Origin: Timema cristinae
Taxonomy: Eukaryota > Arthropoda > Insecta > Phasmatodea > Timematidae
Direction of reading: 5' to 3'
Length of the DNA stretch: 64,000 bases
NCBI GenBank assembly: GCA_039000515.1
Contig: JBCFYV010000589.1
Span: 124,001 to 188,000, forward strand
Under the pieces are notes generated by a model that saw only the letters and a list, made by a program, of their open reading frames with translations, did no database searches and had not been told where the DNA came from. Shown here piece by piece: positions 9,703 to 21,898 of the stretch; position 1 is the first letter of the stretch; every line of letters starts with the position of its first letter. The position numbers were made by a program, and so were the translations under genes.

Positions 9703-10096
9703 CTCCACCCAGTTGTCTGGGAGAGGATACTTTAGGAGCATATTCAGTTTCTTGCGTTTGTAGACTTCATCTGGTTCAGGGTGTCCATCCCCCACAGCTC
9801 CAGACATAGCCCTGTGCACTCGTGGTAAATGTTGTATTTATTTGGACAGCCCGGATGACCCATTAGCTTCTGCTCAAGGTTGCCAACTAAATCTTCCCCA
9901 TGTCATCATCAATAACATTATTGATGGGTGTGTCCTTCTGAGAGTCATAGTCTTCAGCGATGACTTCCTCCTCCACAATGTTGAGGGCCGCTGTTCCCAC
10001 AGGAGTTGGTGTGGATGGCGAGATGGTGTTGCTTTTGGGAATGTTGATCAATCCACGCTTAGCTAACCGCGATACTAGTGCTGCTGGAAGCGGCAT
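9703..10096 (-). CDS. PQBP1: PQBP1 exon 1 (N-terminus), with two 1-bp deletions
   Basis: The ATG at 10096-10094 opens MPLPAALVSRLAKRGL, the conserved PQBP1 N-terminus. It is followed by a variable segment containing EEEVIAEDYD and, after the break, CPNKYNIYHECTGLCLELWG and KYPLPDNW, which leads into the WW domain. The donor GTGAGT follows 9703. This copy is 394 bp, two short of a multiple of three: C-runs near 9898 and 9792 are each one base shorter than in the second copy (41214-41609, 396 bp, fully open). The deletions are most simply consensus errors. An in-frame ATG 18 bases upstream (10114) exists, but MPLP is the family start. Confidence 0.9.
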
Positions 10097-10440
10097 GTTA
10101 ACCTGTCTCAACACACAGATTCAATCCAATCTTTTACTTCTATTGAACTACCAAGATGTTCTTTTAAAATATTTTGTAGTGGACAATTTGCCCTGTTTTA
10201 TTAATGATTTGCAGAAGTACCCGACATTTATTTCTTACAACCCAGTTTATAATTAATTTTATAGTATTAGATCCAAATTTTAAAGTTTCTTGTTTCAAGA
10301 TGCATGTGTTTGTGTGCAAGGGCTACAAATTTTAAAATGTCAACCTTCTGCGTGGGATAGATATTGTGCAACGGCCATGACAAACCGACACGCCAACTCT
10401 TCATCCTATTAATGTAGATTTAGTTGAAAATAATTTTTGT

Positions 10441-10500
<60 letters not shown>

Positions 10501-10534
10501 CAAAAGTTGATTGTTAGTATTAGTGAATATAAAG
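10097..10534. other. PQBP1 upstream region
   Basis: Would contain the PQBP1 5' untranslated region and promoter. No TATA box is obvious. It includes the (TA)n tract at 10445-10500. Confidence 0.4.
10445..10500. repeat. (TA)n microsatellite
   Basis: Alternating TA interrupted by AAATT; the copy at about 41957-42012 is an uninterrupted AT run. Confidence 0.95.
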
Positions 10535-11300
10535 TTTAGTTCACACTGACAAACACCACCAATGTCTGCAAACAAATGCACCGGAAAACTGCACTTGAGT
10601 TTGCGAGTACCACATACAAATATCCTGGGCAATTGCATGTGGGCTGCAATGTCCCCCAATGAAGAGACTTAAGTGAGTTGAAATGTCTTTGAGCGAGGTT
10701 GCCGAGGTCTGGGCTTGGTTACATATTTAACCCTTGCTAGTGGAAGTAAACAAAGGCAGTTGTAAAGCTGGAAATTGTTTTCAAAGGGGATTGAGTGTGC
10801 CAAAAGGTTCTCAAAAGACTTGAGGTTTGAAGACAAAGCTGGATTTAGGAATTTCGTGCAGATGACACCCATCAATTTTGAGTCTTTGATTCAAATTACA
10901 GTGCCAAATGTCTGCAAAAAGTAAACCAACTTCAGAGCAATGATACCCCTCACAATTTGACTAGCTGTAACTATGAAGTGCAAATCCACGATCAAGGTCT
11001 AGGGTTTTTCAAAATACCACATTGCCAAAGTCAGAGACACAGCAGAATTCAAAACAACAAGAAACTCATCAAAGAGTTTGTCACCAAGTAATAGTCTTGA
11101 CACGAGTAATCTAGACCCAACTGAATATTAAACGTGTGTATGTGCATGCGAGCAAATTAATGTGTGTGTTTCCACCTTCGACAGAATACAAATGTAGGCA
11201 GACATTTGCCCACAAACATTTATTTTTGTACATGGGCATATTCCAAAAACAGTTTTATACATGTTCCCATGTGTTTGTGGACAAATATATGTCATGTAGA
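10535..11300 (+). mobile_element. Degenerate PIF/Harbinger-like element
   Basis: Its identity comes from the transposase fragment at 10829-10960. GTTCACACTGACAAACACC near 10540 and GTGTTTGTGGAC near 11271 look like loosely related inverse ends, so the boundaries are approximate. No target-site duplication could be assigned. Confidence 0.45.
10829..10960 (+). pseudogene. Harbinger transposase fragment
   Basis: The plus frame reads EDKAGFRNFVQMTPINFES, then LIQITVPNVCKK, a stop (10922), TNFRAMIPLTI and another stop. The pattern FRNF-x-x-MTP-x-xFE-x-LI...TNFR-x-x-IPL is the region just upstream of the catalytic DDE domain of PIF/Harbinger transposases (in intact proteins followed by LAITLRFLATG). 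Only this short segment is recognisable and it is interrupted, so it is a fossil. The second copy has it at about 42342-42473. Confidence 0.6.
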
Positions 11301-12148
11301 CTAGGCTTTAGGTGTGCATTTGTGTATACATGCACTATTCATCTATATCTCTCACTAGCTCTCTAACCTTGGTCATACACATTTATCTTTGTGAGACACA
11401 CACACTTTCCCTTTTAATTAACGCCCACTAATTGATCATTACAAATATTTATATGAGATGCCTATAGCATGCACATTACTATTTTGATTATACTGAGTGG
11501 TCTTGATACCCATTATCCTTTTTCTAATAAATCAGGGAGGTTTTTAGTTACTTACAAATTGTGTTTTCAATGTTTCTATCTGTCATGTGTTACAATCACT
11601 TTCAGGAAGTTATCACTTCACTTGTTCTTAGTGATGATCCCTTGGCATATCAGATTAACAGCCCATCTCATCACCAATTAACTGGGAAATTATATACAGA
11701 ACTAAGCTCAAATTAGAAAATGTATGGACTTTTCTTTATTTTCCAATTCTTCACTTAACAGCAAATAAGTTAAGATCAGTGAAATAGTTTTTTCACTATA
11801 AAATATTATTTCAGTTGTCATATTTTTTTTAAATATGGTAAACCTGTTCAATTATTCTCAATTTATTTGTTTTCTAGAAAAGGGCTATAAAAAACCACAC
11901 CAAGATGCAGCATCTAGTTCAAGCTGTATCTCTACAATCTGCATAAACATGATAAAGGGAATAAAGCAATATGAAAGATTTGAATAAAACAAGATGTTCA
12001 AGATGACTGGTTGCTGTAGGCTTTGCATCTCGCGATACCTTGTGAAATAGTTGAATCAAGCAAATATTTTCTAAATCATTAATTAGATTTAGTATAGAGA
12101 TGGATGACTTTTGTGTCCATATAACAGTGTTCAGTAAAAAATAACACA
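11301..12148. other. Nothing recognised
   Basis: AT-rich sequence with only short chance open frames. Confidence 0.5.
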
Positions 12149-12378
12149 CTTCAGTGGCTGAATGGTCTAGGGTGTTACCCTCATGTAAGACTGGCTTGTT
12201 GAAGAAGAGGAGATGGTGTGAATCCCAGTCAGGTCTACCGACGTGATTTTCTTAATGGTTTCCCACTTTCCTTCCATGCAAATGTGGGTAGATTACTTCT
12301 AAAATGCTTCCCTTCCTCATTGCTAAACCATTAGAGTAATTATCATGCATGTGTATAACCTGAACAGGTAGTAAAACA
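12149..12378 (+). mobile_element. SINE family B copy
   Basis: The head TTCAGTGGCTGAATGGTCTAG matches box A, GGTGTGAATCC (12215-12225) matches box B, and the tail reads TATAACCTGAACAGGTAGTAA. Same organisation as the copy at 7719. Confidence 0.6.
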
Positions 12379-13395
12379 AAGATTCAAATATTTGATGACT
12401 TGAAGGAAAGAAGAAAATTCTGGGAGTTGGAAGTCTAAGTTCACTGACAAACGGAACGGACCTGTTGTAGGACAGAACACCTAATGATAAGATAAAAATA
12501 AGATGTTGTTGGTCCAACAGACATTTACCTAAGTTTTGAATTCAATGCATCTAAGCCAATGTTAAAAACTAATATAAATACATAACTTAGGCAAGTACAT
12601 TATTACAAATACCAGAAAACCTAAGTAAACATTGGTTATGTATGTTTTCTTGGTATATCAATAGTGAATATGAATATAATAATAGTTCTGTTACTAAACC
12701 AACTGAATTGGCTCAACTACACATTTCGGGAATGATGCGTAGGCACATTATCATAGAGAATACTCTATTTCACTTTAGATACCAATCATTAAAAATGTAA
12801 TACTATCATAAAACTAAGTTACTCACAGGAAAATGGCTAATCCAGTGATAGGAGCTACTGCAATTATATTTGTATGATATGTAAGTTACATAGTAGAGCA
12901 ACAATACATGTTGTTAGATCCATAATCCCTTACAATGACATATTATACTATAAAAGTCAGATCAGCGATACGCTTTATCCGTTATGTTTTAGCCTTTTTT
13001 CATTCTTATATTACAATTTTTAGATATCTTATTCACTTTACTATACACCAAAGAGTCCATAGACGTGATAGACGCCAAAATTTAGAAACTTTTAATAAAT
13101 GTTACATCCAAACAAAACTCGATAAAACATTGCCCAAATCATTTTAAAATTTTTGAATTTATTTAAATACAACATCTATGTAAATCTTGACAATTTTTAC
13201 ATGTAACTTTCCCATGATCCTGCACACTTGACAGATGATGTCATCCTGTGATGCTCTAAATTACACTAATGATCCTGCACAATAAAATAGATATGAATGA
13301 TATTATTGTATGATGTGAACCACACATGTTCAATTAGACATTGAATAGTTTATTTCATTTAGAACTAAAATTTAATTTACCAACATAATATGAAA
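12379..13395. other. Nothing recognised
   Basis: AT-rich intergenic sequence; no supported gene or repeat. Confidence 0.45.
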
Positions 13396-13715
13396 GGTTA
13401 GGTTAAGTTGGATTGGGAAAGTGTCATAATAATGAACAAATAGGTTAAGTTGTGTTTAGAAAGTGTCATAATAATGAATGGTTAGGTTAAGTTGGGTTGG
13501 GAAAGTGTCCTAATGAATGGTTATGTTAAGTTGGGCTGAGTCGGGTAAATGTCATAATTAGGTTAATTTGGGTTGTTAAAAAGTCATAATGAATGGTTAG
13601 GTTAAGATGGGTTGGTAAAAAGTCATATAATGAATGGTTAGGTTAAGATGGGTTGGGAAAAAGTCATGTAATGAATGGTTAGGTTAACTAAGATTGGCAA
13701 ACTGTCATAATAATT
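13396..13715 (+). repeat. Degenerate ~40-bp minisatellite with GGTTAGGTTAAG motif
   Basis: About eight units of the form GGTTAGGTTAAGTTGGGTTG + GGAAAGTGTCATAATAATGAAT, 35-45 bp each. The leading motif is reminiscent of the arthropod telomeric TTAGG repeat, but the units are longer and interspersed. A related GGTTAGGTTAAATTAGGTTG occurs near 14173. Confidence 0.85.
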
Positions 13716-14230
13716 AATATTTTAAGCTACTGGTAGGCTGAGTGTTCTTGTTATTTTCATGACATCATCAATAATATGTTTAAGAGGTTTTACACGTCTC
13801 CTAGAATTCGGTCACTATGGATACTTGATCATCTAGATTGAGTCAAATCACTTGAAGTTAAATTTACTAAGAAGTAAAGTTAATTGTGGTCATTGTAGAC
13901 TATTTTATGCCTTTGTGAGGACAGTAAATTCTATTTGGAGTTTAGTGTGATGTGTACAAATTGTTCTAGAATTCTAGAACAGCAGCTTAGGTGAGTCAAA
14001 CTTTTTATTTAATTTTATTTTTTATGGTTCAAATTTATTCTGTGTTTTTCTGTTTGGAAAAATGTATGCCTGATTTGAATATTTTAAGAAATAAATGGCC
14101 AATAATGGGACAAATATAGTGTAATTTATTAGTGAATGGCACAGTGGACTAAGTCGAGTAATCACCATAGTGGTTAGGTTAAATTAGGTTGTAGAGGCAT
14201 CTGAATAATATATTTATACATATATTACCT

Positions 14231-14520
14231 TTATTATTATTAGCACCGCGTCTTACTACCCATTCCGGTTACACACACTTACACTAATGTGTAATGGTAA
14301 AGTGATTGTGAGATGAAATGGAGGACCTACAGTTTAACGTGGGATTCGAACCACGGTGGAGGCCTGGCATTCCACACATTCACAAGTTGTGATTAATACA
14401 CATATTGTTAGAGGTGAAAGAAGGGTTTGGTAATCAGATAAATCTGTGCCGAGACCGAGGATTGAACCCTGGATCCCCAACACAGACATCCGACACCTTA
14501 CCCCTAGACCGCCAGGTCAC
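14231..14520 (-). mobile_element. SINE family A, full-length copy
   Basis: On the minus strand it starts GTGACCTGGCGGTCTAGGGG (box A) with box B GGGTTCAATCC, and runs to a tail ending GTAGTAAGACGCGGTGC then (TAA)n. Length is about 290 bp. It is a pol III retroposon derived from a tRNA head. Confidence 0.8.
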
Positions 14521-15385
14521 TTATTTTACCCTTAAAATATATATTACTTTATCTTAATATTTGACTTTTGAGTGAGTCTGTCTGCTCTACTATGTCTATT
14601 GTTCAGTTCTGATCTATCCTTGTTACTTAACTTTGATGTAAAACTGTTATTGGATGTGCAAGTGTGTTCTCCGTTAGATAAGAAAAGATTGGTTAACCCT
14701 TTTCAAGAAATGTTTCTGTTGTGGGAAGCAATGTTTCCCTATAGATAAAAAGGTAATAAAAGAGTATAATTTAAAAAAAAAATATAATTAGAAACCACTC
14801 AAAACAGTATAGGCCCTACCATTACTACTAGTTAAAGTGGCAGCCCTTCTTGTGAATAGCATCTCTTTCTCATCTTGGTTGATTGGCCAGCTAGTCTCTC
14901 TACTTTTCACGTCATTTATTTGTTTTCGGGTCTGTCCAGCCCTCATAGTGGAAATATAAGTGTTTATCTACATAACATTAAGCTTATGTTAAGTTTATTT
15001 TTATTGATAAAAATAGAGACGCTTGCTTTATCCTCCAAGGGAAACAATTCCTTTGTATAAAGTAGAAGAATGACAATTGTATGTCAAGTCAACAAATGCA
15101 ACAAGAACCCTGCCATATCACAATTAATATTTTGAGGCAAAATTTTTCATCCCAGTCTTTCAACAGACAAAAAAATATTGATTGAAACAGACTCACTCCA
15201 ACTTTAAGCAGCCTATCAACCAAAAACAAAACTTTTGTTAGACATTTCAACACACAATCATAATATGGAAGTGTTGAGTGGAAATTATACTGTTGGCCTT
15301 GTTAACTATTTATTGATGTATGTAAAAATATTGATTTAGTGATATGATTAATATTCAAAAAGCAATAAAAGGGTATTATTTAAAA

Positions 15386-15664
15386 TTATTATTATTATTA
15401 GCACCGCGTCTTACTACCCATTCGGGTTATACGCACTTACGCTAATGTGTAATGGTAGGGTGATTGTGAGATGAAATGAAGGACCTACAGTTTAACGTGG
15501 AATCCGAACCATGGTGGAGACCTGGCATTCCCCACATTCACAAGATGTCTTGTCAGAGGTGAAGGAAGGGTTTGGTAATCTGATAAATCTGTGCCGGGAC
15601 CGAGGATTGAACCCCGGCCGCTAGCACAGAAGTCTGACACCTTACCCCAAGACCACCAGGTCAC
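15386..15664 (-). mobile_element. SINE family A, full-length copy
   Basis: Same structure as the copy at 14231, with box B GGGTTCAATCC and a (TAA)n tail. TTAAAAT on both sides is a probable target-site duplication that overlaps the tail. Confidence 0.8.
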
Positions 15665-15712
15665 CTTAAAATAATTGTATTTATTGTTTATGAGTGATTA
15701 ATAATCCCAAAA

Positions 15713-15950
15713 ACCTGCTTTGGTAGTGACATGCTCTCTCAGTAGACAGGACTGCCAATGACAGGGAGGTCAAGGTTCAAATGTCGGTCAGATTTACTGA
15801 GGGTGGTTTTTTCCAATATTGTTTTCCACTTTCCCTCAACGGAAACTCAGGTACACATCTAATATAACCTTCATCCTTTGACAATTTGTGTAATTAGTAC
15901 ATCAGTGTATAACCTAAATGTGTAGTTAGATACAGTGTAAAAAAAATCCC
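15713..15950 (+). mobile_element. SINE family B copy
   Basis: Starts AACCTGCTTTGGTAGTGACA, box B GGTTCAAATG at about 15774, body TTTCCACTTTCCCTC, tail TATAACCTAAATGTGTAGTTAG. It directly follows a family A copy. Confidence 0.55.
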
Positions 15951-18225
15951 AAGTTCCTCGAAGATTTGGTTTTATTCAATGCATGTTTTGCGTCACCCCC
16001 CTTCTCTCCTTCCACAAAATAGTTTAAACTGAAAAATCAAATAAATTTAAGAACGAGTAAGAGCTTTCAATAAAGGGACCATCAGCCCAACTAAATACAG
16101 TCTATAACCCCATTGTTTCCCTTTGTCCAGATTTGAACGAATGCCACTGGTCACCAAGGAAGATTAATCGGCTCTAAAATATATGTAAAGCTTCAGTAGT
16201 GCAATTTTACAGATTTATCAACTATATTTGTTCCTGCATCACTTAGGTGAGTTGATTTTGAATTGTTCACAATAACAATTTTTTTTATAAACTTGACTTT
16301 ATGCTGGGATCATGTTCAACCTAAAGTTCACTGTCATGTGACATAATGTAACAGTTATGTGTTTTTAAATGGAAGCTACCAGAATGCAGTTAACATAATT
16401 GCATATGAAGAAATTTAACTTCTATTGCCGATACCACATGCTTCAAATAGCCGATCGCATTGTGACATCAATAGAGCTATTTAGTACAGTACTTTATAAT
16501 GTTTGTTTATGATATGCATACGAATTCTTAGGTACTTCCTTCCCCTAATCCTCGCATTTTACGAATTTTGAAATGTATTCTCTTGTTACACTTTATTTTA
16601 TATATCCTAAAGTATCAAAATAATCAAATACACTTGACTTGGTGACTTTACACTTGAGAACGAAGACTGCAACAGACTATTTTAACGGCAAAATATCCTT
16701 TTCAAACCCTTGAGTTAGCAGAGCTGCTTCTTAGCAATCTTAGAAACTATTTTAAACGCCGTCTATCAGACTTAATTAGCGTAGGCTACTTACAAATTTC
16801 TGGTGATTTATTTGCACTGCACGTGACAGATTCTTCAAATTGTCCAACACAACACTAGTTTATGTCTGAACTGTGTGACCAGATTGTCGGGAGGAAATGA
16901 ACATTCAACCTTAGCCATCAATTACGTTTATCAGTATTTGCGTTGGCGTGCGTTCAGCCAATAAAAAAACAATATGGATGAACTACTAAAATCAAATAAT
17001 ATGAAGTTATTTGGTCTATGACAACAACGCTTGGAAATTTATAGTAATAAATACATAATTATTTTCAATTAAAATCCATTTAAATATTTTTTAAATATTG
17101 ATTTCTTATTTGAAAACATTAATATGAATTTGACTTTAATAGTCATTATTGATGTTTGTTCCTATTGGTTGAAATTATGTTTAACGACTTTTCATTGTAG
17201 ACAGTCTATTTTGTAATTTAATAAAAGCGTAATTATGAGTGCATTTGCGATTGCGTAGTTGCGAGTCCGACATGCGGGTATGTTGGTTGTAGACGGGGCA
17301 TTAATTTAAAAGAGTATATTTTATATGGTATTTTTAAAATTTAACATTAGTATTTAATGTTAATTCATTTTAAATATAGTGTTTCTAAATTTCCTTGGTT
17401 TGTCAAACTTTTCTTCGGACTTGAGCTGTCTATTTTGTACTAATTTTTAAACGCTCTGAATTAAATTTAATTATCATTTAATAATAATCCCTGACCTACT
17501 TATCCCTTTTTTATGACGGAGATGTTTCTCTTTTTTTCACGTTTTCTATAACAGTGTATTTTTTTATTATGATATTTGGCGAAATGTTGTTACAACAAAG
17601 TATAGATAGAACTATTATTAATTTCACAAATCATTTTTAGTAAATTATTAAATGTATATTTTAAGATAAAGTGAGAGAAAGTATCTGCAGTGCACCGTAC
17701 AATTTATTTTATTTACTTTTTGTCAATAATAATTCATGTAAATATTACTAAGTAAAATTTATTATTTTCACTACAAATTTTAAATTAAATTATGAGAAAA
17801 AATTGATTCTTCTTAGAGAATTTTATGAAGTTATTTTATTTTGGTGAATTTAATTGCACAAAATAATATACCTTCCTATAATGTGACACGATAACACCCA
17901 ATTAATTGTACGAAGTGTGTAGAAAATTAAAATATTCTAGGGACAATATAGAGAAATTTAAGGAGTGGAATAGTTAGAAAACAGTTTTTTCAAAGCTAAC
18001 TATTTGGAATATGGGATTTTTTGCCTCATATATTTAAGGTTTAAAAATATGTTCTGAAAAAAAAATACTGTGGTTGTCCAAGTAGTTTACGAGAAATGGT
18101 GAGTTATGTATTAGGATTTTCGAGTATTTTTGACCGCGGTAAACATGATTATGCCCGGATTTACCGTTCAAGAAATAACAAATGTAGTTATATTGCGAGA
18201 TGGCTGAATAGTATACATTAAGACA
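15951..18225. other. Nothing recognised
   Basis: Very AT-rich. A block around 17580-17800 with GTGCACCGT is distantly similar to one around 25230-25380, suggesting an old dispersed repeat. No gene is supported. Confidence 0.4.
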
Positions 18226-18520
18226 TTTTCTAAATAAAACCACAGATAAAAATTCTGATTTATATCCATTCTCATAATATCCACAAAATTCTGAATTGTA
18301 TCCATTCTGAATGGTCTCCATTCAGTTTTCAAATAAACTACTTTAACAAGAATCCTGATTTGTATTCACTGTAATTATTTGTAATATATCCGCAACATCT
18401 TGAATTGTTTCCATTCTCAATGGTATCCATTCAGATATTTTCTTAAACAAGCACCACAAATAAAAAGTCTGATTTGTATCTACTAGAAATATTTGGATTA
18501 TATCAACAAAATGCCTATAT
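18226..18520 (+). repeat. Degenerate ~120-bp tandem repeat, about 2.5 units
   Basis: Recurring phrases are CTGATTTGTATCCA, ATATCCACAA, CTGAATTG, and TCCATTCTGAATGGTNTCCA followed by TTCAG. The last carries a short inverted repeat (CCATTC/GAATGG). Confidence 0.6.
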
Positions 18521-18868
18521 TTAATTGTGGTGCCACATGTCTGATAGATGGCAGCAGCAGAGACTCTACTTAACTCAATCCGTGGTTAATAAAGAGCAGC
18601 ACTATCTCTATGTTAATATTTTTTTTTAATTAATTATTGTCTTATTATTTTAAAACCTAAACTTGGATTTTAAATTATTAGACTTGTTTCTATAAACGTT
18701 ACATAACTAACCTGTGTATAAGGTGCTTGTTTATACACTATGATTTATCTATATTTATATATAAATAACACTAGTTTCATATTGTTGGCAACCTTGTATT
18801 TAAATACCATATTATGACAAATTGACAACAGTAAAGGCACCCGTATCACACGACACTAGCTCGTAAAG

Positions 18869-19806
18869 CCCGTATCACACGACACTTGCTTATACTAGAA
18901 ATCAAGTGTGCTAGCTAGCACCTAGATATCTGTATACTAGCTAGTACAATGGAAATGGGACTATAGTATTCACACGCTGCTAGTTTGGTACTAGGTCCTA
19001 GTGCAAATATTTATCGAACGTCAGATTAATTTTGAGTGCAGCAGCTGCATTAATTACTAATAAAGATATCGAAAATTATGAGAGGGAGTGTAGGAAAAAG
19101 AATATAGACACGGGAATGGTTGGGAAAGACGAAATAATGGTCGCAGGATGCTAAATATAATACATTCGGAGGTTAGGTAATATACATTCGGGGTGATACA
19201 AACGTTTAGTATCTCCCTAAATTTGTATTCATTTATTTACATTGTGGTCAGAGGTCCCTAAGCCCATGGGTGTCCAAGTACAGTATCCTTGATAAACAAA
19301 TGTTCTTTTTTAGGCCTACGCACACTTTATATTCTAAAAAAACAAACAAAAAAACGCCCAAGGTTGGCATGCTATCAAGTTTATTTAGATTAAAATTGGG
19401 TCTGGAACATAGTTTGTCGTTTTTAGATGACATGTTTTAAATTAAATTTATATATATTAAATATATTGTCATACTGTGCCAATTTGGTATTATATAAACA
19501 AGGTTGTTTGGAATAATTTTCTGCCAACAACAAAATCACATCTGATGACCATGTTGGCGTCATTTATACCATTTATCTACCAAACAGTCTCAGCGCACCT
19601 GATTGGTTGAATTACACAGACTAGTGTCGAAACTAGTACGAAAATAGCACGTGTTCTATCCTCACAACTAGTATGGTAGCCAGTACCAAGTAGCAGAACC
19701 AGTATACTTTTTCTGATTCACATGACGCTAGATGATGACGTGCTAGCTAGTGCTAGCTAGCACACTGGATTTCAAGTACGAGCTAGTGTCGTGTGATACG
19801 GACTTA
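18869..19806 (+). mobile_element. MITE copy 1, Harbinger-related, ~55-bp terminal inverted repeats
   Basis: The left end AAAGCCCGTATCACACGACA matches the inverse of the right end (TTAAGTCCGTATCACACGAC on the minus strand). The repeat continues through (G/C)AAATC(A/C)AGTGTGCTAGC. Internally, 19035-19100 can be read as SAAALITNKDIENYERE-RKKN, similar to the basic stretch near the N-terminus of PIF/Harbinger transposases. A partial additional end lies just outside at about 18840. Confidence 0.65.
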
Positions 19807-20668
19807 ATTGAAATCCAGTGTGCTAGCTAACACGTCATCATCTAGCGTCGTGTGAATCAGAAAAAGTATACTGGTTCTGCCACTTGGTACTGGCTACCAT
19901 ACTAGTTGTGAGGATAGAACACGCACTATTTTGTACTAGTTTCGACACTAGTCTGTGTAATGCAACCAGTCAATGCTCGCCGAGGTTGTTGTGTAGAGAA
20001 ATGGTATAAATGAAGCCAACATGGTCATCGAATGTGATTTTGTTGTTTGCAGAAAATTATGCTAAATCCTTGTTTATATAATACCAAATTGCCACAATAT
20101 GACAATACATTTAATATATATAAATTTAATTTAAAACATGTCATCTAAAAACGACAGACTGCGTTCCAGACCTAATTTTAATCTAAATAAACTTGATAGC
20201 ATGCCAACCTTGGGTGGTTTTTTTTAGAATATAAAGTGCGCGTAGGCCTAAAAAAGAACATTTGTGTATCAAGGATACTGTGCTTTGACACCCATGGGTT
20301 TAGGGGCCTCTGACCACAATGTAAATAAATGAATACAAATTTAGGGAGATACTAAACTTTTTTTCACCCCGAATGTATATTACCTAACCTCCGAATGTAT
20401 CATATTTAGCATCCTGAGACCATTATTTCGTCTTTCCCAACCATCCCCGTGTCTATATTATTTTTCCTACGCGCCCTCATAATTTTCAATACCTTTATTA
20501 GTAACTAATGCAACTGCTGCACTCAAAATTATTCTCTGACGTTCGATATATATTTGCACTAGAACCTAGTACCAAACTAGCAGCGTGTGAATACTCTAGT
20601 CCCGTTTCCATTGTACTAGCTAGTATACAGATATCTAGGCTCTAGCTAGCACACTTGATTTCTAGTAT
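19807..20668 (-). mobile_element. MITE copy 2, inverted
   Basis: Reverse complement of copy 1 at high identity, abutting it at 19806/19807. Both outer ends are trimmed (each lacks part of the CCCGTATCACACGAC terminus). Copies 1 and 2 form an ~860-bp near-perfect inverted repeat with almost no spacer. Confidence 0.7.
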
Positions 20669-21898
20669 AAAGCCCGTATCACACGACACTTGCTTGTACT
20701 AGAAATCAAGTGTGCTAGCTAGCGCCTAGATATCTGTATACTAGCTAGTACAATAGAAACGGGACTAGAGTATTCACACGCTGCTAGTTTGGTACTAGGT
20801 TCTAGTGCAAATATTTATCGAACGTCAGAGATTAATTTTGGGTCAGCAGCTGTATTAATTACTAATAAAGATATTGAAAATTCTGAGAGGGAGCGTAGGA
20901 AAAAGAATATATTATTATTATTATTATTAGCACCGCGTCTTACTACCCATTCGGGTTATACGCACTTACGCTAATGTGTAATGATAGGGTGATTGTGAGA
21001 TGAAATGAAGGACCTACAGTTTAACGTGGAATCCGAACCACGGTGGAGACCTGGCATTCCTCACATTCACAAGATGTCTTGTCAGAGGTGAAGGAAGGGT
21101 TTGGTAATCAGATAAATCTTTGCCGGGACCGAGGATTGAACCCCGGCCGCCAGCATTGAAGTCTGACACCTTACCCCTAGACCACCAGGTCACCAAAAAG
21201 AATATAGACACAGGCCTGATTGGGAAAGACGAAATAATGGTCGCTGGATGCTAAATATGAGCCATTCGGAGGTTAGGTAATATACATTCAGGATTACACA
21301 AACGTTTAAGTAGCTCCCTAAATTTGTATTCATTTATTTACAATGTGGTCAGAGGTCCCTAAGCCCATGGCTGTCCAAGTACAATATCTTTGATACACAA
21401 ATGTTCTTTTTTAGGCCTACGCACACTTTATATTCTAAAAATAAAACCCGCCCAAGGTTGGCACGCTATCAAGTTTATTTAGATTAAAATTGGGTCTGGA
21501 ACACAGTTTGTCGTGTTTAGATGACATGTTTTAAATTAAATTTATATATATTAAATATATTGTCATACTGTGCCAATTTGGTATTATATAAACAAGGATG
21601 TTTAAAATAATTTTCTGCCAACAACAAAATCACATCTGATGACCATATTGGCGTCATTTATTCCATTTCTCTACACAACAGTCTCAGCGCGCATTATACA
21701 CACTTCTTTATCTATGCAGACTAGTGTCGAAACTAGTACGAAAATAGCACGTGTTCTATCCTCACAACTAGTATGGTAGCCAGTACCAAGTGGCAGAACC
21801 AGTATACTTTTTCTTATTCACATGACACTAGATGATGACGTGCTAGCTAGCACACTGGATTTCAAGTACGAGCTAGTGTCGTGTGATACGGACTTTAG
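20669..21898 (+). mobile_element. MITE copy 3, direct, interrupted by a SINE
   Basis: Same orientation as copy 1. It starts AAAGCCCGTATCACACGACA and ends GTGTCGTGTGATACGGAC. A family A SINE is inserted at 20911-21194 with an 11-bp target duplication. Confidence 0.7.
20911..21194 (-). mobile_element. SINE family A inserted into the MITE, 11-bp TSD
   Basis: AAAAAGAATAT occurs at 20900-20910 and again at 21195-21205, directly flanking the SINE, and the MITE is continuous across it. Minus-strand box A TGGTGGTCTAGGGGTAAGG (about 21169-21186) and box B at about 21133-21143. This fixes both ends of the SINE consensus: GTGACC at the head and (TAA)n at the tail. Confidence 0.9.
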
